A stretch of 21,960 bases of DNA, from the IMG/VR virus record IMGVR_UViG_3300024927_000005, positions 1 through 21,960 of that record; one strand, written 5' to 3'. Positions 5,769-14,535 of this stretch are shown in pieces. The translations under genes were made by a program, and so were the position numbers. The notes beneath the pieces are model-generated. The model had not been told where the DNA came from and did not search any database. It was given only the letters and a program-made list of their open reading frames with translations. Source of the stretch: a virus. Each line of letters begins with the position of its first letter. Position 1 is the stretch's first letter.

Positions 5769-6817
5769 GTGATTGCCCCCATTGTGGCCATGTAGCCAGT
5801 GGCATGAGTAATATCGGCATTGGGCGTTGGCATTACATAGTTTTGTTCACCAGCAGCGATTGATATTGCCTCACGAATATGGCTAAGCAATATGGTGTTG
5901 CCGGGGATTGCTTCACGCAGTATCAGATCGGTTAGTTCGATTTCTACCGCCGCACGAGTTGCTGCAGTATTTGGGGTGAGCTGTATATCAAAATTAATTG
6001 GTGATGCGATAGGGGCTACCACGTAACAACCTTTTGCTGTCACGGTACGGCGATCATCTATATAGGCTTGAACGACATCGACCTCTGCACCGTCGGGGAT
6101 TAAGCTAGCATCATCATCACGCACAAATCTGACAGTGACAGTACCTGCGCCCATTTCACCCGGGTACACCCACGCACGTGTAACGCCTGGTACTTCAAGC
6201 GCCCATGATTCATAGTCGTGCTTTGCCCCACCGTGCGGCGGGTTTTGAATGCGCTTGACCACGCGGTTACTTAAGTCAGGATCTTCTTCTAAGTCTGCAC
6301 CGCCGGTGAGCGCGGCTGATTCAACCGTGGCTGTGCCAGTCACGCCATCAATCGGCGAAGCCAATGATAACAAGGTGCCTGCAACCGCATTGCCAGCCTG
6401 ACCGGCAACCAGTGCAGATACGCTGGCAGAGGCAATGCCGGCTGCAATCGTTACATCTGCAGCGGTAAGGTATTCAACACCATCGGCTCTCACCAGCACA
6501 GTACCAGCCTCAATCAGTTTGTCATTAGCACCGGTAAACAATACTGAGCCTATTGCGTATTCAGCGGGTTTTCGCGGCTGTTTTAGCCAAAGCGTGGCGT
6601 GGCGATCTAAATGTACGGTATCTGCGGTATCCGGCAGTATTTGCTTAATGATGTAGTCAAGACGGCCATGCAGGCCGTGGGATAACGCTGATACGATTTT
6701 GGCAATAATACCAAGATTGCGGCGGCGCAGTTTTGCATCTGCACCCGGGATGCTGGTTTCAATATCAGCCTGGGCACGATTGATCAGCGTTGCCAGTGTT
6801 GGTCTAGACCATGCCAT
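5759..6817 (-). CDS. Baseplate assembly protein J-like (Mu gp47)
   Basis: 352 aa of the Baseplate_J family, the wedge protein that builds the ring around the tail spike. The N-terminal part is MAWSRPTLATLINRAQADIE, then SIPGADAKLRRRN. The central beta domain includes GTVLVRADGVEYLTAADVTI, and GAKHDYESWALEVPGVTRAW followed by VYPGEMGAGTVTV, which is the strongest family hallmark. Length is close to Mu gp47. The ATG directly follows the gp46 stop (6818), with GGAG ten bases upstream. Confidence 0.93.
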   Translation of the reverse strand: MAWSRPTLATLINRAQADIETSIPGADAKLRRRNLGIIAKIVSALSHGLHGRLDYIIKQILPDTADTVHLDRHATLWLKQPRKPAEYAIGSVLFTGANDKLIEAGTVLVRADGVEYLTAADVTIAAGIASASVSALVAGQAGNAVAGTLLSLASPIDGVTGTATVESAALTGGADLEEDPDLSNRVVKRIQNPPHGGAKHDYESWALEVPGVTRAWVYPGEMGAGTVTVRFVRDDDASLIPDGAEVDVVQAYIDDRRTVTAKGCYVVAPIASPINFDIQLTPNTAATRAAVEIELTDLILREAIPGNTILLSHIREAISIAAGEQNYVMPTPNADITHATGYMATMGAITWL

Positions 6818-7279
6818 TTATACTGCGCTCCATAGCTTTTCAAATTTATATCGGGTAATGCTGCCATCCGGCTTTTCAATATCAATGTGGGCGGCAATCA
6901 CGCCGAGCGGATGACGACGAATTATTTCTGCAAATACGTTGACGGATTTGGCCACACCATCGCGCACCATCCATTCAAGAGCCTCTTGGCAATACTCGCG
7001 GACTTTATTGACGGTTTCAGGCAGCAGCTTGGCGCTCTCAAGCAACCAGAGGCGGCTGCCGTGCTGGTCGCCTTCAACTTCGGCAAAGCTATCAATCCAT
7101 GTGCCACGCTTGTCATCGCTGCCCCCGGGAATGATGTCATCATCATCAGCGCGGCGATCTGTAAGCAGGCTGATAATGACGGCAGTGTCTAAGCCTTCAT
7201 CTTCCTGCAGCAGAAAGCCATTGAGGGCATAGTCAGCGCCATGCTCAATGTCGATAAATACTGTGCGGATGTCTGCCAA
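6818..7279 (-). CDS. Baseplate protein, Mu gp46 family
   Basis: I chose the TTG whose complement is 7277-7279 (reading MADIRTVFIDIEHG), since it gives the usual N-terminus of the family and has GGGG about ten bases upstream. A longer reading from a TTG at 7327 adds 16 unlikely residues. The 153-aa product has the gp46 hallmarks: an LLTDRRA block, GSRLWLLESAKLLPETVNKV (about 75-94), REYCQEALEWMVRDGVAKSV and a final IEKPDGSITRYKFEKLW. It sits between spike gp45 and wedge gp47 as in Mu. Unlike its neighbours it is not coupled to the gene before it; a 214-bp gap with a terminator intervenes. Confidence 0.88.
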   Translation of the reverse strand: MADIRTVFIDIEHGADYALNGFLLQEDEGLDTAVIISLLTDRRADDDDIIPGGSDDKRGTWIDSFAEVEGDQHGSRLWLLESAKLLPETVNKVREYCQEALEWMVRDGVAKSVNVFAEIIRRHPLGVIAAHIDIEKPDGSITRYKFEKLWSAV

Positions 7280-7417
7280 TGAAAAAACCCCATGTAAAAA
7301 GAAGGGCTGCAAAGCGCTAGGAATCAACCTGCTTTAAGATGGAAATCACTTCCAGCCCCTGAGAAAACAGGATAAATGGCTAGGAAGTTTGACGCGATAT
7401 GGAAGGGCTTCAGTCGT

Positions 7418-7441
7418 GAAAAAGGGCGCTGTGCGCGCCCT
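7418..7441 (-). terminator. Rho-independent terminator between gp45 and gp46
   Basis: On the minus strand AGGGCGC (complement of 7435-7441) pairs with GCGCCCT (complement of 7423-7429) over a 5-base loop. At least five T residues follow (A-run 7419-7423). Stem and T-tract are both good. It lies 53 bp past the gp45 stop, inside what is otherwise one coupled operon. The surrounding gene-free stretch, 7280-7493, also holds a weak GGAA/TTCC hairpin near 7336-7348. I see no ORF of note in it. Confidence 0.75.
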
Positions 7442-7493
7442 GAGATTGTGAAATTACGCTGGTTTTAATTTGCTGTCAAGGCATCTAATATTT

Positions 7494-8066
7494 TTAAGGT
7501 ATCTCAGGTGGAGCGATATTATGAGGTGTGCCTGCCACTTCACCAATCTGCCATGTATCCACTTTGTTTGGTAACCATTTCTGGCCGTGGCCGTTGACAT
7601 CAAACTTGAACATAGAACCTGCGTGGATGATGACATTATCGCCTTCAATGCGTGCGGTCTCGGTAGCTTTCACAGTAATGTTTTTTGCCAGAACTTCTAT
7701 GCTGCCGTCATTCTTAAATATAATGCGGTGCTTGTGCGCTTCTTTGTCTTTATGCGTGTACATGGCAGCTTCACCTGGCTGCAAGTCCTTAACACGATAA
7801 CGACGATCATCCATTGCGATCACAATCCCGTGGTCAAAATTGCCCATTACAGCAGCAAGAATACCTTCAGCACCTGGCAATGGCACAGATGTAAACCCAT
7901 AATTCTGAAAGCGCTCGGCACCATCCGCAGTGCGACTAGCGACCGTTTTAATTTGTACAATCTGAATTCCTGACTGATCATTAATTGCCGATAATACGCA
8001 GCGTGTAATCATCAACCGCACTCTGCGGCGTAAAGGATCAAGCAGCTTATTAAGCGTGGCGATCAT
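7494..8066 (-). CDS. Baseplate spike protein, Mu gp45 family (V-like)
   Basis: 190 aa from the ATG whose complement is 8064-8066; GGAG lies nine bases upstream and the ATG shares its A with the TAA of the P-like gene. A longer TTG reading is less likely. Features are the N-terminal MIATLNKLLDPLRRRVRLMI, the OB-type segment GFTSVPLPGAEGILAAVMGN, DDRRYRVKDLQPGEAAMYTH, and the beta-repeat region IIFKNDGSIEVLAKNITVKA leading to GEVAGTPHNIAPPE. The trimer forms the needle that pierces the outer membrane. Length fits Mu gp45. Confidence 0.92.
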   Translation of the reverse strand: MIATLNKLLDPLRRRVRLMITRCVLSAINDQSGIQIVQIKTVASRTADGAERFQNYGFTSVPLPGAEGILAAVMGNFDHGIVIAMDDRRYRVKDLQPGEAAMYTHKDKEAHKHRIIFKNDGSIEVLAKNITVKATETARIEGDNVIIHAGSMFKFDVNGHGQKWLPNKVDTWQIGEVAGTPHNIAPPEIP

Positions 8067-9187
8067 TAAAAGTTGCTCCAATCATTTGCATCAGCCTTAC
8101 GGTTGCCTTTTTCTACAGATTTGCCAGCGCCATTCTTACCGTTAATCGCTGCTTTCAGTTTGGTAGTTTTAACGCCAGTGACCAGATCAAAAGCTTCACG
8201 GCCAACCAGTGATAGCTCGGTGACTTCTCCCTGGCTTTCATCTTTAATATAAGTGCCTCCCACAATAAGCAGGTCAACATCTGCCCCCAGGTAAGGTGAT
8301 TTTAAATGCACCAGGGTATTGGCACGCCAGAGCGCACCAGAACCATTACGCCAGCCATTTACACGCACGGTAGCGCGTGCGCTGCGCCCACGCCTCACAT
8401 TGCGCTCCCACTCGGCACGCTGCTTTAATGTGGCATGCGCGCCTTTGTCTTCAGCGATTACAATCAATGGGCGGTGGCGGTTTACATAAGTATCAGTGGC
8501 GGTTGCGCTCACTTGCGTATGGGTTTCCGGTGCGTCTAAATTATCATCAGAGCCGCGGTCTTGCCCCTTAATATAGTATGTGCTGAAGCGCTCACGCATG
8601 CTGAAGTCGCCACGCGCATAAAGAATATTTACTCCCTGTATCAACTCGGCCACGGGTGCGCCATTTTTCGCTCGGGTGATTACAAGGTTACCTTTACCAT
8701 CCGATATCGGCATGACTGCACGCATGCGGCAGGCGCGGTCTATACACTCGTGGGCGCTTTCACCTTCCTGAATGCTGAACGTACTGAACTTGTCACCGAC
8801 TGGCGCATCGATCATGACTTTAATGCCAAATGGCGCACAAATATCGCGCACGATCTTATCCAGTGAAGCATTTGCCCACTGGCCAGTTTTGTGAATAGCT
8901 GAACAATCTACCAGATCACCGGCTTTATCGCGTCCGGCAATGCTAATGCTGTGTTTGCTTGCATCAAACTCCGGGCTGTTGTCATCGACATAACCTGTAA
9001 TCACGACCTCGCCATCAATCAGCACTTCGCAGGCGGCGCCAACACGTATCGGGCGCGGGTTATCCTGCCCAACCCAGCGGTCAGTTACCTCCAGCTCGAA
9101 CGAGTTGGCGATCTGCTCAATGCCAAATGGTATACGCGCGGTTTTCCAACCGCCGTAGATGCTGCCATCGGTTTTAATCTCAATCAT
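8066..9187 (-). CDS. Tail/baseplate hub protein, Mu gpP (gp44) family
   Basis: 373 aa, very near the Mu protein length. I use the ATG whose complement is 9185-9187 (MIEIKTDGSIYGGWK), which has GAGG nine bases upstream and overlaps the N-gene stop by eight bases. A longer ORF from 9238 lies wholly inside that gene. The protein shows the gpD-like hub fold pattern: IANSFELEVTDRW early, GYVDDNSPEFDASKHSISIA around 65-85, an SIQEGESAHECIDRACRMRA segment, and RAEWERNVRRGRSARATVRV later. It forms the central hub linking tube to spike. Confidence 0.92.
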   Translation of the reverse strand: MIEIKTDGSIYGGWKTARIPFGIEQIANSFELEVTDRWVGQDNPRPIRVGAACEVLIDGEVVITGYVDDNSPEFDASKHSISIAGRDKAGDLVDCSAIHKTGQWANASLDKIVRDICAPFGIKVMIDAPVGDKFSTFSIQEGESAHECIDRACRMRAVMPISDGKGNLVITRAKNGAPVAELIQGVNILYARGDFSMRERFSTYYIKGQDRGSDDNLDAPETHTQVSATATDTYVNRHRPLIVIAEDKGAHATLKQRAEWERNVRRGRSARATVRVNGWRNGSGALWRANTLVHLKSPYLGADVDLLIVGGTYIKDESQGEVTELSLVGREAFDLVTGVKTTKLKAAINGKNGAGKSVEKGNRKADANDWSNF

Positions 9188-10370
9188 TGGTGATAACCTC
9201 AAGCGTTTGCCCACCTTGCACAAAGCCCGGGTGTGCAATGTTGTTGCGGCTTATTACATCAGCATCACGTGTTGCATCCCCATAGATCGTGTATGCCAAT
9301 ACCACGGCTGGCAGGGTTGCTTTAGGGGTGTAAGGTATAAGCCTGGCCAAATCAGTTGCCCGGGTGTTAATGTCGCGTACCACTGCGGTGCGCAGATCTG
9401 CCAGCGCATTAAATACTTCATCGCTGGCGGTCTGCTGCTCAGCGTCAATCGCATCTACCAGCACATCACGCACCTGCAGCGCCTGATTCTGGTTATCGTA
9501 ACTGATGCTGGCAGAGCTTCGTGCAGCTTCAATAATTGCAGTGCGGCGCGTTAAGTCTGCGACTGCTTTTCGATTATCATCTTGCTGGGTTCTGCTAGGA
9601 GTTGTGCGGTTTACAGATTTACTGTTGTAGCCAAATAAGCTTTTAAGTGCATTGAATGCTGACAATGGCGAGTTGCCAAGGCCAAGTACACCTGCAATTT
9701 GTCCAGTGATTTCTGAAGCTAGATTAGTGGGCAAACGCATCAGCTGTGAGAGCTTGCCAGTAATGCTACCTGCATTACTGATAAATGCAGGTAAGATACT
9801 CATATCAGGCAACATGCCGCGTGCAAGTGCGAGTGTGTCATCTAACATGGTGTTGATCTGAGCCAAACCATCTTGTTCAACAAACTCAGGCAGGCCATCT
9901 ACGCTGAAGGTTTCAGCAAAGTCATTTTCACTGGCTGCAATGGCATTGTCAGCAGTGATGTCAATAATCGCAGCAGTGTCCTGGCGAATTCTTGGCAGTT
10001 CGTTCTTGCCGGTTTGGGTAAAGGTAACGCTCCAGCTTTGGCGGCCACCTTGATCAATGTTTTCGCTCGGGCGGCAATCTGTCACGCTTACCGTCATGCG
10101 GCCACGCCACGGATGCACCAGCTCGCCGGAGCCTTCTTTTTCAAAGGCGGCTTCAAGCGCATCACGCTCAGCCATGTAGTTATCACCGAGTACAAAGATA
10201 TCCAAGGTGAAAACACGTGCTTTTAAGCCCATATCCTCTACATAGGCTTCATCCTTATTTGGGTATTCATTAACAACATTGCGACGGCCAATTTGGCCAT
10301 CTGATTTAGTAGTTAGAAACGGCACACCACGAAAGCTGCCTTTTTGCATATTATCGCGCCAAGTAGCCAT
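9180..10370 (-). CDS. Tail/DNA circularization protein, Mu gpN (gp43) family
   Basis: 396 aa. The N-terminal 100 residues are a clear DNA_circ_N domain: MATWRDNMQKGSFRGVPFLT, then GRRNVVNEYPNKDEAYVEDM, LKARVFTLDIFVLGDNYMAE, GSGELVHPWRGRMTVSV, ENIDQGGRQSWSVTFTQ. Despite the historical name, the Mu protein is a tail component between tape measure and baseplate hub. Residues 130-396 are mostly helical. Its ATG shares its A with the tape-measure TAA (TAATG). Confidence 0.92.
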   Translation of the reverse strand: MATWRDNMQKGSFRGVPFLTTKSDGQIGRRNVVNEYPNKDEAYVEDMGLKARVFTLDIFVLGDNYMAERDALEAAFEKEGSGELVHPWRGRMTVSVTDCRPSENIDQGGRQSWSVTFTQTGKNELPRIRQDTAAIIDITADNAIAASENDFAETFSVDGLPEFVEQDGLAQINTMLDDTLALARGMLPDMSILPAFISNAGSITGKLSQLMRLPTNLASEITGQIAGVLGLGNSPLSAFNALKSLFGYNSKSVNRTTPSRTQQDDNRKAVADLTRRTAIIEAARSSASISYDNQNQALQVRDVLVDAIDAEQQTASDEVFNALADLRTAVVRDINTRATDLARLIPYTPKATLPAVVLAYTIYGDATRDADVISRNNIAHPGFVQGGQTLEVITND

Positions 10371-12181
10371 TACATATCCGTAAACATATAAAGACCGTTA
10401 GCAACATTTAGCTTAACGTCAGACTTGTTGGTTTTAACGCTTGCACCTGCAAAGCGTCCATCTTGATCTATTTTGATATTGAGTGTCCCGCTTAGATTTT
10501 CTGACTTGGAATTAAATTCGTTTTTTAAAGCATTACGTGCATTGGCGCTAAATGGAGCCATAGCAATAGCAACGGATCTACCAATAGCGTCAGCCAAGAA
10601 TGTACCTTCAATACCTTTGTTAATTAATGACCCAGCACCATAGCCAGCAGCACCGGCTGCTGTTACACCCAAACCTGCTGTACTCATGGCACCAACACCC
10701 ATCATACGAAGGGCTGCCATATTAGAGCCGCCAAGAAGTGCTGCACCTACCTTAAACTTACTAGCGATTTTTCCTGCAGCCAACGCACCAGCACCTGCTC
10801 CAGCTGCTGATCCTAAACTCATACCACCTTCGCCCATATTAACGACATACACAGGGGTGACACCTGCAGCAGTTTCTAGCGCTTTACCTGTAGCAACGCC
10901 GGCACCCATGTTGCCAAATTTACCGGCAAGTGAGCCAATTGCTTTGCCGCCGTATCTGGCAGCTAATAAGGTGGCAATGGTGCCTCCGCCAGCAGCAAGC
11001 GCTATATCGTTACCATCCATGCCCAGACCACCGTCTTTTTTGTCTTTCATCGTATGTTTGATGATGTCATTTATGGTACTTTTAATTGGTTTAGACCAAC
11101 CATCAGCAGCCTCGCGTAATGCAGCTTTCAGCCTTCCAACCTGATCAATTGAGTTATTTATTGCTTCTGGGAAATCTTTTTTAAGTGTTCCGCTAGCGTT
11201 GGTGATTTCTTTGGAGAATTGTTTAACGTTGTTTAACATGCCCCCTGATAACAAAATACGCATGCCTTTAATCGTATCTAGGTCGGCATTGCCAAAGGCT
11301 TTTTGAATGAATAGGGCGCGTTCTCTTTGCGTGCCGATCTTGTCATACTGACTCTTGATATCTGCCAGCACTTTAAGAGGATCTCGACGATCGCCTTTGC
11401 CATCAAAGAATTTAACGCCAGTGGATTTCTGGGCATCGTTCATGTATTTAAGATTAGTAAATACGCGCATGGTGCTATCTGCCAAGGTTGCTAAGCGCTC
11501 AGGCTGACGTTCGATTTGTGACAAGCCTTCAATAAAAGCCAGGGTAGTTTCAAACCCAAAACCAGCACTGGCTGCATTAGGGCCAATGCGACCAAAAATA
11601 CTAGAGAGGTTTTCAAGCTCAGCATTGCCAAGGCGGCCAGCTACGGTCATTTGATCCAGCAATTTAACTGCAGTATTAGGTTTAGCCAGATCAAATTCAA
11701 ATGCGCTGGCAGCAACCGTTAAAGCCCCCGTTAAAATCTCGGCCTGCGCACCAGTAACTGCCACCGCTTTATTGGTGGCATCAATAACAGGCAATGCTTC
11801 TTTAAACCTTAACCCGGCTTGTACTGCATTGTTAAAGCCCTGCTGCAGATCATCAACCGGCTGCCCTGACTCTTTGCTCATGCGGAATAGTTCTTTACGT
11901 AAACCGTCAACCTCGGACTGGCTCGTGCCTGCGGTCTGACCAATCTGCGTTAAGATTTTATCCATACGTGCAGATTGCATGATGGCTGCTGTTGCACCAA
12001 CAGTAACGCCAAGAGATGCCAGCTTGCCTTCAACAGAATTTAATGAGTTTTTTAACGCATCAAACTCACGCTTTGCTGTGTTGCCAAATTTACGAACACC
12101 GTTTTCACCAGAGGTTAACCCGGATATAAACCGGGTAGCATCTGCGTAAAGCTTCATTGATAAGGTTAAATCACGGCTCAT
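10370..12181 (-). CDS. Tail tape measure protein
   Basis: 603 aa, setting tail length and occupying the tube lumen. The N-terminal 370 residues form the TP901-type core, with SVEGKLASLGVTVGATAA, TAGTSQSEVDGLRKELFRMS, AVTGAQAEILTGALTVAASA and SSIFGRIGPNAASAGFGFET. From about 390 to 560 come Ala/Gly-rich hydrophobic segments that probably act as membrane-interacting helices during DNA entry. The C-terminus (GTLNIKIDQDGRFAGASVKT) matches other Mu-like tape measures. Its ATG overlaps the stop of the frameshifted gp41 product in an ATGA junction. It ends in a TAATG overlap with N. Confidence 0.92.
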   Translation of the reverse strand: MSRDLTLSMKLYADATRFISGLTSGENGVRKFGNTAKREFDALKNSLNSVEGKLASLGVTVGATAAIMQSARMDKILTQIGQTAGTSQSEVDGLRKELFRMSKESGQPVDDLQQGFNNAVQAGLRFKEALPVIDATNKAVAVTGAQAEILTGALTVAASAFEFDLAKPNTAVKLLDQMTVAGRLGNAELENLSSIFGRIGPNAASAGFGFETTLAFIEGLSQIERQPERLATLADSTMRVFTNLKYMNDAQKSTGVKFFDGKGDRRDPLKVLADIKSQYDKIGTQRERALFIQKAFGNADLDTIKGMRILLSGGMLNNVKQFSKEITNASGTLKKDFPEAINNSIDQVGRLKAALREAADGWSKPIKSTINDIIKHTMKDKKDGGLGMDGNDIALAAGGGTIATLLAARYGGKAIGSLAGKFGNMGAGVATGKALETAAGVTPVYVVNMGEGGMSLGSAAGAGAGALAAGKIASKFKVGAALLGGSNMAALRMMGVGAMSTAGLGVTAAGAAGYGAGSLINKGIEGTFLADAIGRSVAIAMAPFSANARNALKNEFNSKSENLSGTLNIKIDQDGRFAGASVKTNKSDVKLNVANGLYMFTDM

Positions 12182-12635
12182 GTTTTTTCTTCAGTTAAGC
12201 GATTCAAGTAGTGGTTAAACTCATCAACTGGTAAAGCTTTAATTTCACCAATTGACCAGCCCGTTTTAAGAGCGATTAAAAGTATCTTGTCTAAGAGTCC
12301 TTTTGATCGCTCGGCACGTCTTCCCCCAGTAGGTCTACCTCAATCTGGGCGTCACGCAGAGCGCGGTAGTTTCTGGTTCCCCAGCTTTTAAGCATGTTCA
12401 TGGTGAACGGTCCGTCAAATGTAGCGCCCTGATCATTGCTTACTTGATTGAGTTGGCGCACCATCATCTGCCCATTAAAAGCCAGCGGTGTATGTGCGCC
12501 ACCGCCCGTGCGTGTCAATTCCATTTCAGCTTCAAACATGTCATCAACTGTAGATTCGCGTATACCAAAATGGGTGTAGTTAACACCAGCAATGGTGATC
12601 GGCTTGGCGAATGGTTTCTGATTAGCTAATGACAT
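12178..12635 (-). CDS. Tail assembly chaperone long form by -1 frameshift (gp41-gp41')
   Basis: After the gp41 stop the -1 frame is open up to a TGA at 12178-12180 that overlaps the tape-measure ATG. The total span plus one is a multiple of three, giving a 152-aa fusion. The added tail reads GLLDKILLIALKTGWSIGEI, then KALPVDEFNHYLNRL, a plausible E'-type chaperone domain, with no start codon or ribosome site of its own. Candidate slip sites are CAAAAGG (complement of 12299-12305), just before the 0-frame stop, or the G5 run (complement of 12323-12327); neither is a textbook X XXY YYZ heptamer. The frameshift between the tube and tape-measure genes is conserved in long-tailed phages, Mu included. 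Confidence 0.75.
12291..12635 (-). CDS. Tail assembly chaperone, Mu gp41 family, short form
   Basis: 114 aa between tail tube and tape measure, the position of the gpG/gpE-type assembly chaperone. It reads MSLANQKPFAKPITIAGVNY followed by THFGIRESTVDDMFEAEME, typical of gp41-like proteins, and ends DVPSDQKDS before TAG. AGAGG seven bases upstream overlaps the end of the tube gene. It binds the tape measure before tube polymerisation. The 3' end carries a candidate -1 frameshift site, so a longer product is likely made too. Confidence 0.85.
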   Translation of the reverse strand: MSLANQKPFAKPITIAGVNYTHFGIRESTVDDMFEAEMELTRTGGGAHTPLAFNGQMMVRQLNQVSNDQGATFDGPFTMNMLKSWGTRNYRALRDAQIEVDLLGEDVPSDQKDS

Positions 12636-12637
12636 GA

Positions 12638-12982
12638 TTAAACCTCTTTAAAATTGCCGTAGAAGGTGGTTTTAATGCCGTCTTTAGAGAACTCTGGTAC
12701 AGGGCCGTTAGAGGCATCTGACGACACGAAGCTTCTACCATTATCAGAATCAAAGCTCATGTTGGCATTTTTTATTTTTTGAATGTCAGAAACACTGACA
12801 TCGTCTGAAGCAATGAAGGTGCAATCAACCTGGCCAGCCTCATTTTGATATTGCAGTCCTGCATAACCGCCATCACCAACCACTGGTGTGCCAGCTTCGC
12901 CACCAAGCTTAATGGTAGCGCCTTCTTTAGTGTTGTAGCGTCTACCGCCGATTGTGATATACGCGCGTCCGTGAATTGCCAT
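12638..12982 (-). CDS. Tail tube protein, Mu gpM family
   Basis: 114 aa, the size of Mu gpM. Hallmarks are GRAYITIGGRRYNTKEGATI (5-24), GGEAGTPVVGDGGYAG, and a beta-rich C-terminal half ending in KTTFYGNFKEV. It polymerises into the inner tube under the sheath. GGAG lies nine bases before the ATG. The next gene starts two bases after its stop. Confidence 0.92.
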   Translation of the reverse strand: MAIHGRAYITIGGRRYNTKEGATIKLGGEAGTPVVGDGGYAGLQYQNEAGQVDCTFIASDDVSVSDIQKIKNANMSFDSDNGRSFVSSDASNGPVPEFSKDGIKTTFYGNFKEV

Positions 12983-13027
12983 ATCAATGACTCCTTTAAA
13001 GTGTATTTATTTGTAAAATGTGCTGGC

Positions 13028-14509
13028 TTATAAGATGTACTGAACCGCACCAGCAAATACGTCAAACTGGTTAACCAGGTTAGTTGGTAAAATTGCATTT
13101 ACTCTGTTCTTATCAACATCAGAGCGCACACAAATTAACTCTTTGATAAACTGATCTAAATCTTCTAACAGGCCAACCTTCTCTAAGCGCATTGCCGTTG
13201 GGATCAGTGAATTATTAATAATGAGTTTTGGCGTTGCGATTTTTTGCCCTGGCTGAATACGATCAAGAACATCATCACCAGCCAATTTGTGATTAGGGAA
13301 TGTCGCAACTACGTCATAAGCAAACACAAAGCGCATGTAATCTGCGGTCCACTTGGTGTTAAGTTTGAGCATGCTGCGGTCTTCCATTCCAAACACATTA
13401 GTTTGGTAGGTGGTGATTACTTGCTCAACGTGACAATTACCGCCTTGATCAAATGTGACCGTGCTGCAGCCGTCGTGCAACAGTAAGTTACGCTCAGACT
13501 CACTGAACTTATCAGCCTCGGCAGGCGCCATGACGTCTGGTAAATAAAGCCCTTTAAATGGTAATGCAGGGTCAATGGCGCCACGGAACTCAACAGCACC
13601 TGCAAACTGTGCACTATTGACCCAAGGCAATGACGGGCAACCTTTAAGACCAAGGAATGATGACTGTTTGCTATTACGCGCGCTACCATAGGCTGAAAGC
13701 TCACTGTAGCTGCCTGACTTATAAGTGAACACATGGCCTTGCTTCATGTTCATGCCACTAAATCTTATTTCCAGTTCAGCTTCCATCAGCGCCATGTTTG
13801 CAGGGTCGCTCCACGGCATCACAATAGTGTATGGCGCAATATTGCTCATTGCAGTAATCGCATCGGTTACATCTGGGTTGCCAGTGCCGCCGGTCATCGC
13901 CACAATCGCTACTACAATACCTTTAGGTGTGGCTTCGCCCTGGTAATAATTAACACGTATGTCAATACCATTACCTTCAAGGCCTTTGTGTCGAGATGTG
14001 ACTGTGACTACGCCAACAGCACTTGCTGCGGTGACGGCACCATCCAGATCTGCATTGATTGCAGCTGCGATTGCAGTAGCAATTTGCGTAGGGGTTTGCG
14101 CTGCAGTAATACCAACCGGAACAGAGCGACCACCAACACGCAGATACAAGGTACCTGATTCGGTAGGGGTGCCGGTAATGGTGATAGTGCCAGCAGCAGC
14201 TACACCAGCGACCAAATCATCTAATGCCAAGCCGTAAAGCTCTGTGTATGGATTGACTTTCAAAATAGCCGCAACCATCTGCGCCCCTTGAGAGCCACGC
14301 CCATAATAATTAACGCCATCTTCCTTACGAGTGATTTTAGATAGCACACCAGCCGGTACTGAACCAGTGTTTAAGCGCTGACACAGCAATAGCATTTTGT
14401 GTGATACAGCAGGCAAACCGCGAATTGCACGGCTATGGTCGATCTCAATCTTTGCACCTGGTACTAGCCAGTCTTCAGGAATACTTAAAAAGGTAATGTT
14501 ATCTGCCAC
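13028..14509 (-). CDS. Contractile tail sheath protein, Mu gpL family
   Basis: 493 aa, matching Mu gpL in length. It starts at a GTG (complement of 14507-14509) with AGGAGA seven bases upstream. The N-terminus (FLSIPEDWLVPGAKIEIDHS and RAIRGLPAVSHKMLLLCQR) is a family signature; NPYTELYGLALDDL and the C-terminal LGLKGCPSLPWVNSAQFAGA region fit too. About 110-200 look like an inserted beta-rich domain (TITITGTPTESGTLYLRVGG). The sheath contracts to drive the tube through the envelope. It proves a myovirus-type tail. Confidence 0.95.
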   Translation of the reverse strand: MADNITFLSIPEDWLVPGAKIEIDHSRAIRGLPAVSHKMLLLCQRLNTGSVPAGVLSKITRKEDGVNYYGRGSQGAQMVAAILKVNPYTELYGLALDDLVAGVAAAGTITITGTPTESGTLYLRVGGRSVPVGITAAQTPTQIATAIAAAINADLDGAVTAASAVGVVTVTSRHKGLEGNGIDIRVNYYQGEATPKGIVVAIVAMTGGTGNPDVTDAITAMSNIAPYTIVMPWSDPANMALMEAELEIRFSGMNMKQGHVFTYKSGSYSELSAYGSARNSKQSSFLGLKGCPSLPWVNSAQFAGAVEFRGAIDPALPFKGLYLPDVMAPAEADKFSESERNLLLHDGCSTVTFDQGGNCHVEQVITTYQTNVFGMEDRSMLKLNTKWTADYMRFVFAYDVVATFPNHKLAGDDVLDRIQPGQKIATPKLIINNSLIPTAMRLEKVGLLEDLDQFIKELICVRSDVDKNRVNAILPTNLVNQFDVFAGAVQYIL

Positions 14510-14535
14510 GGTGTTCTCCTAATTGATTGCGCGGA

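Noticed and set aside
7454-7648. 64-codon minus-strand ORF reaching into the gp45-gp46 gap
   Set aside because: Mostly an out-of-frame reading of gp45, no ribosome site, and it would end before the terminator. Not convincing as a gene filling the gap.
10686-11144. 152-codon plus-strand ORF, Pro/Ala-rich
   Set aside because: It is the antisense of the Ala/Gly-rich part of the tape measure; composition alone keeps it open.
13733-14158. 141-codon plus-strand ORF in the sheath gene
   Set aside because: Antisense to a clear family gene; low-complexity Cys/Arg/Asn-rich translation typical of a shadow frame.
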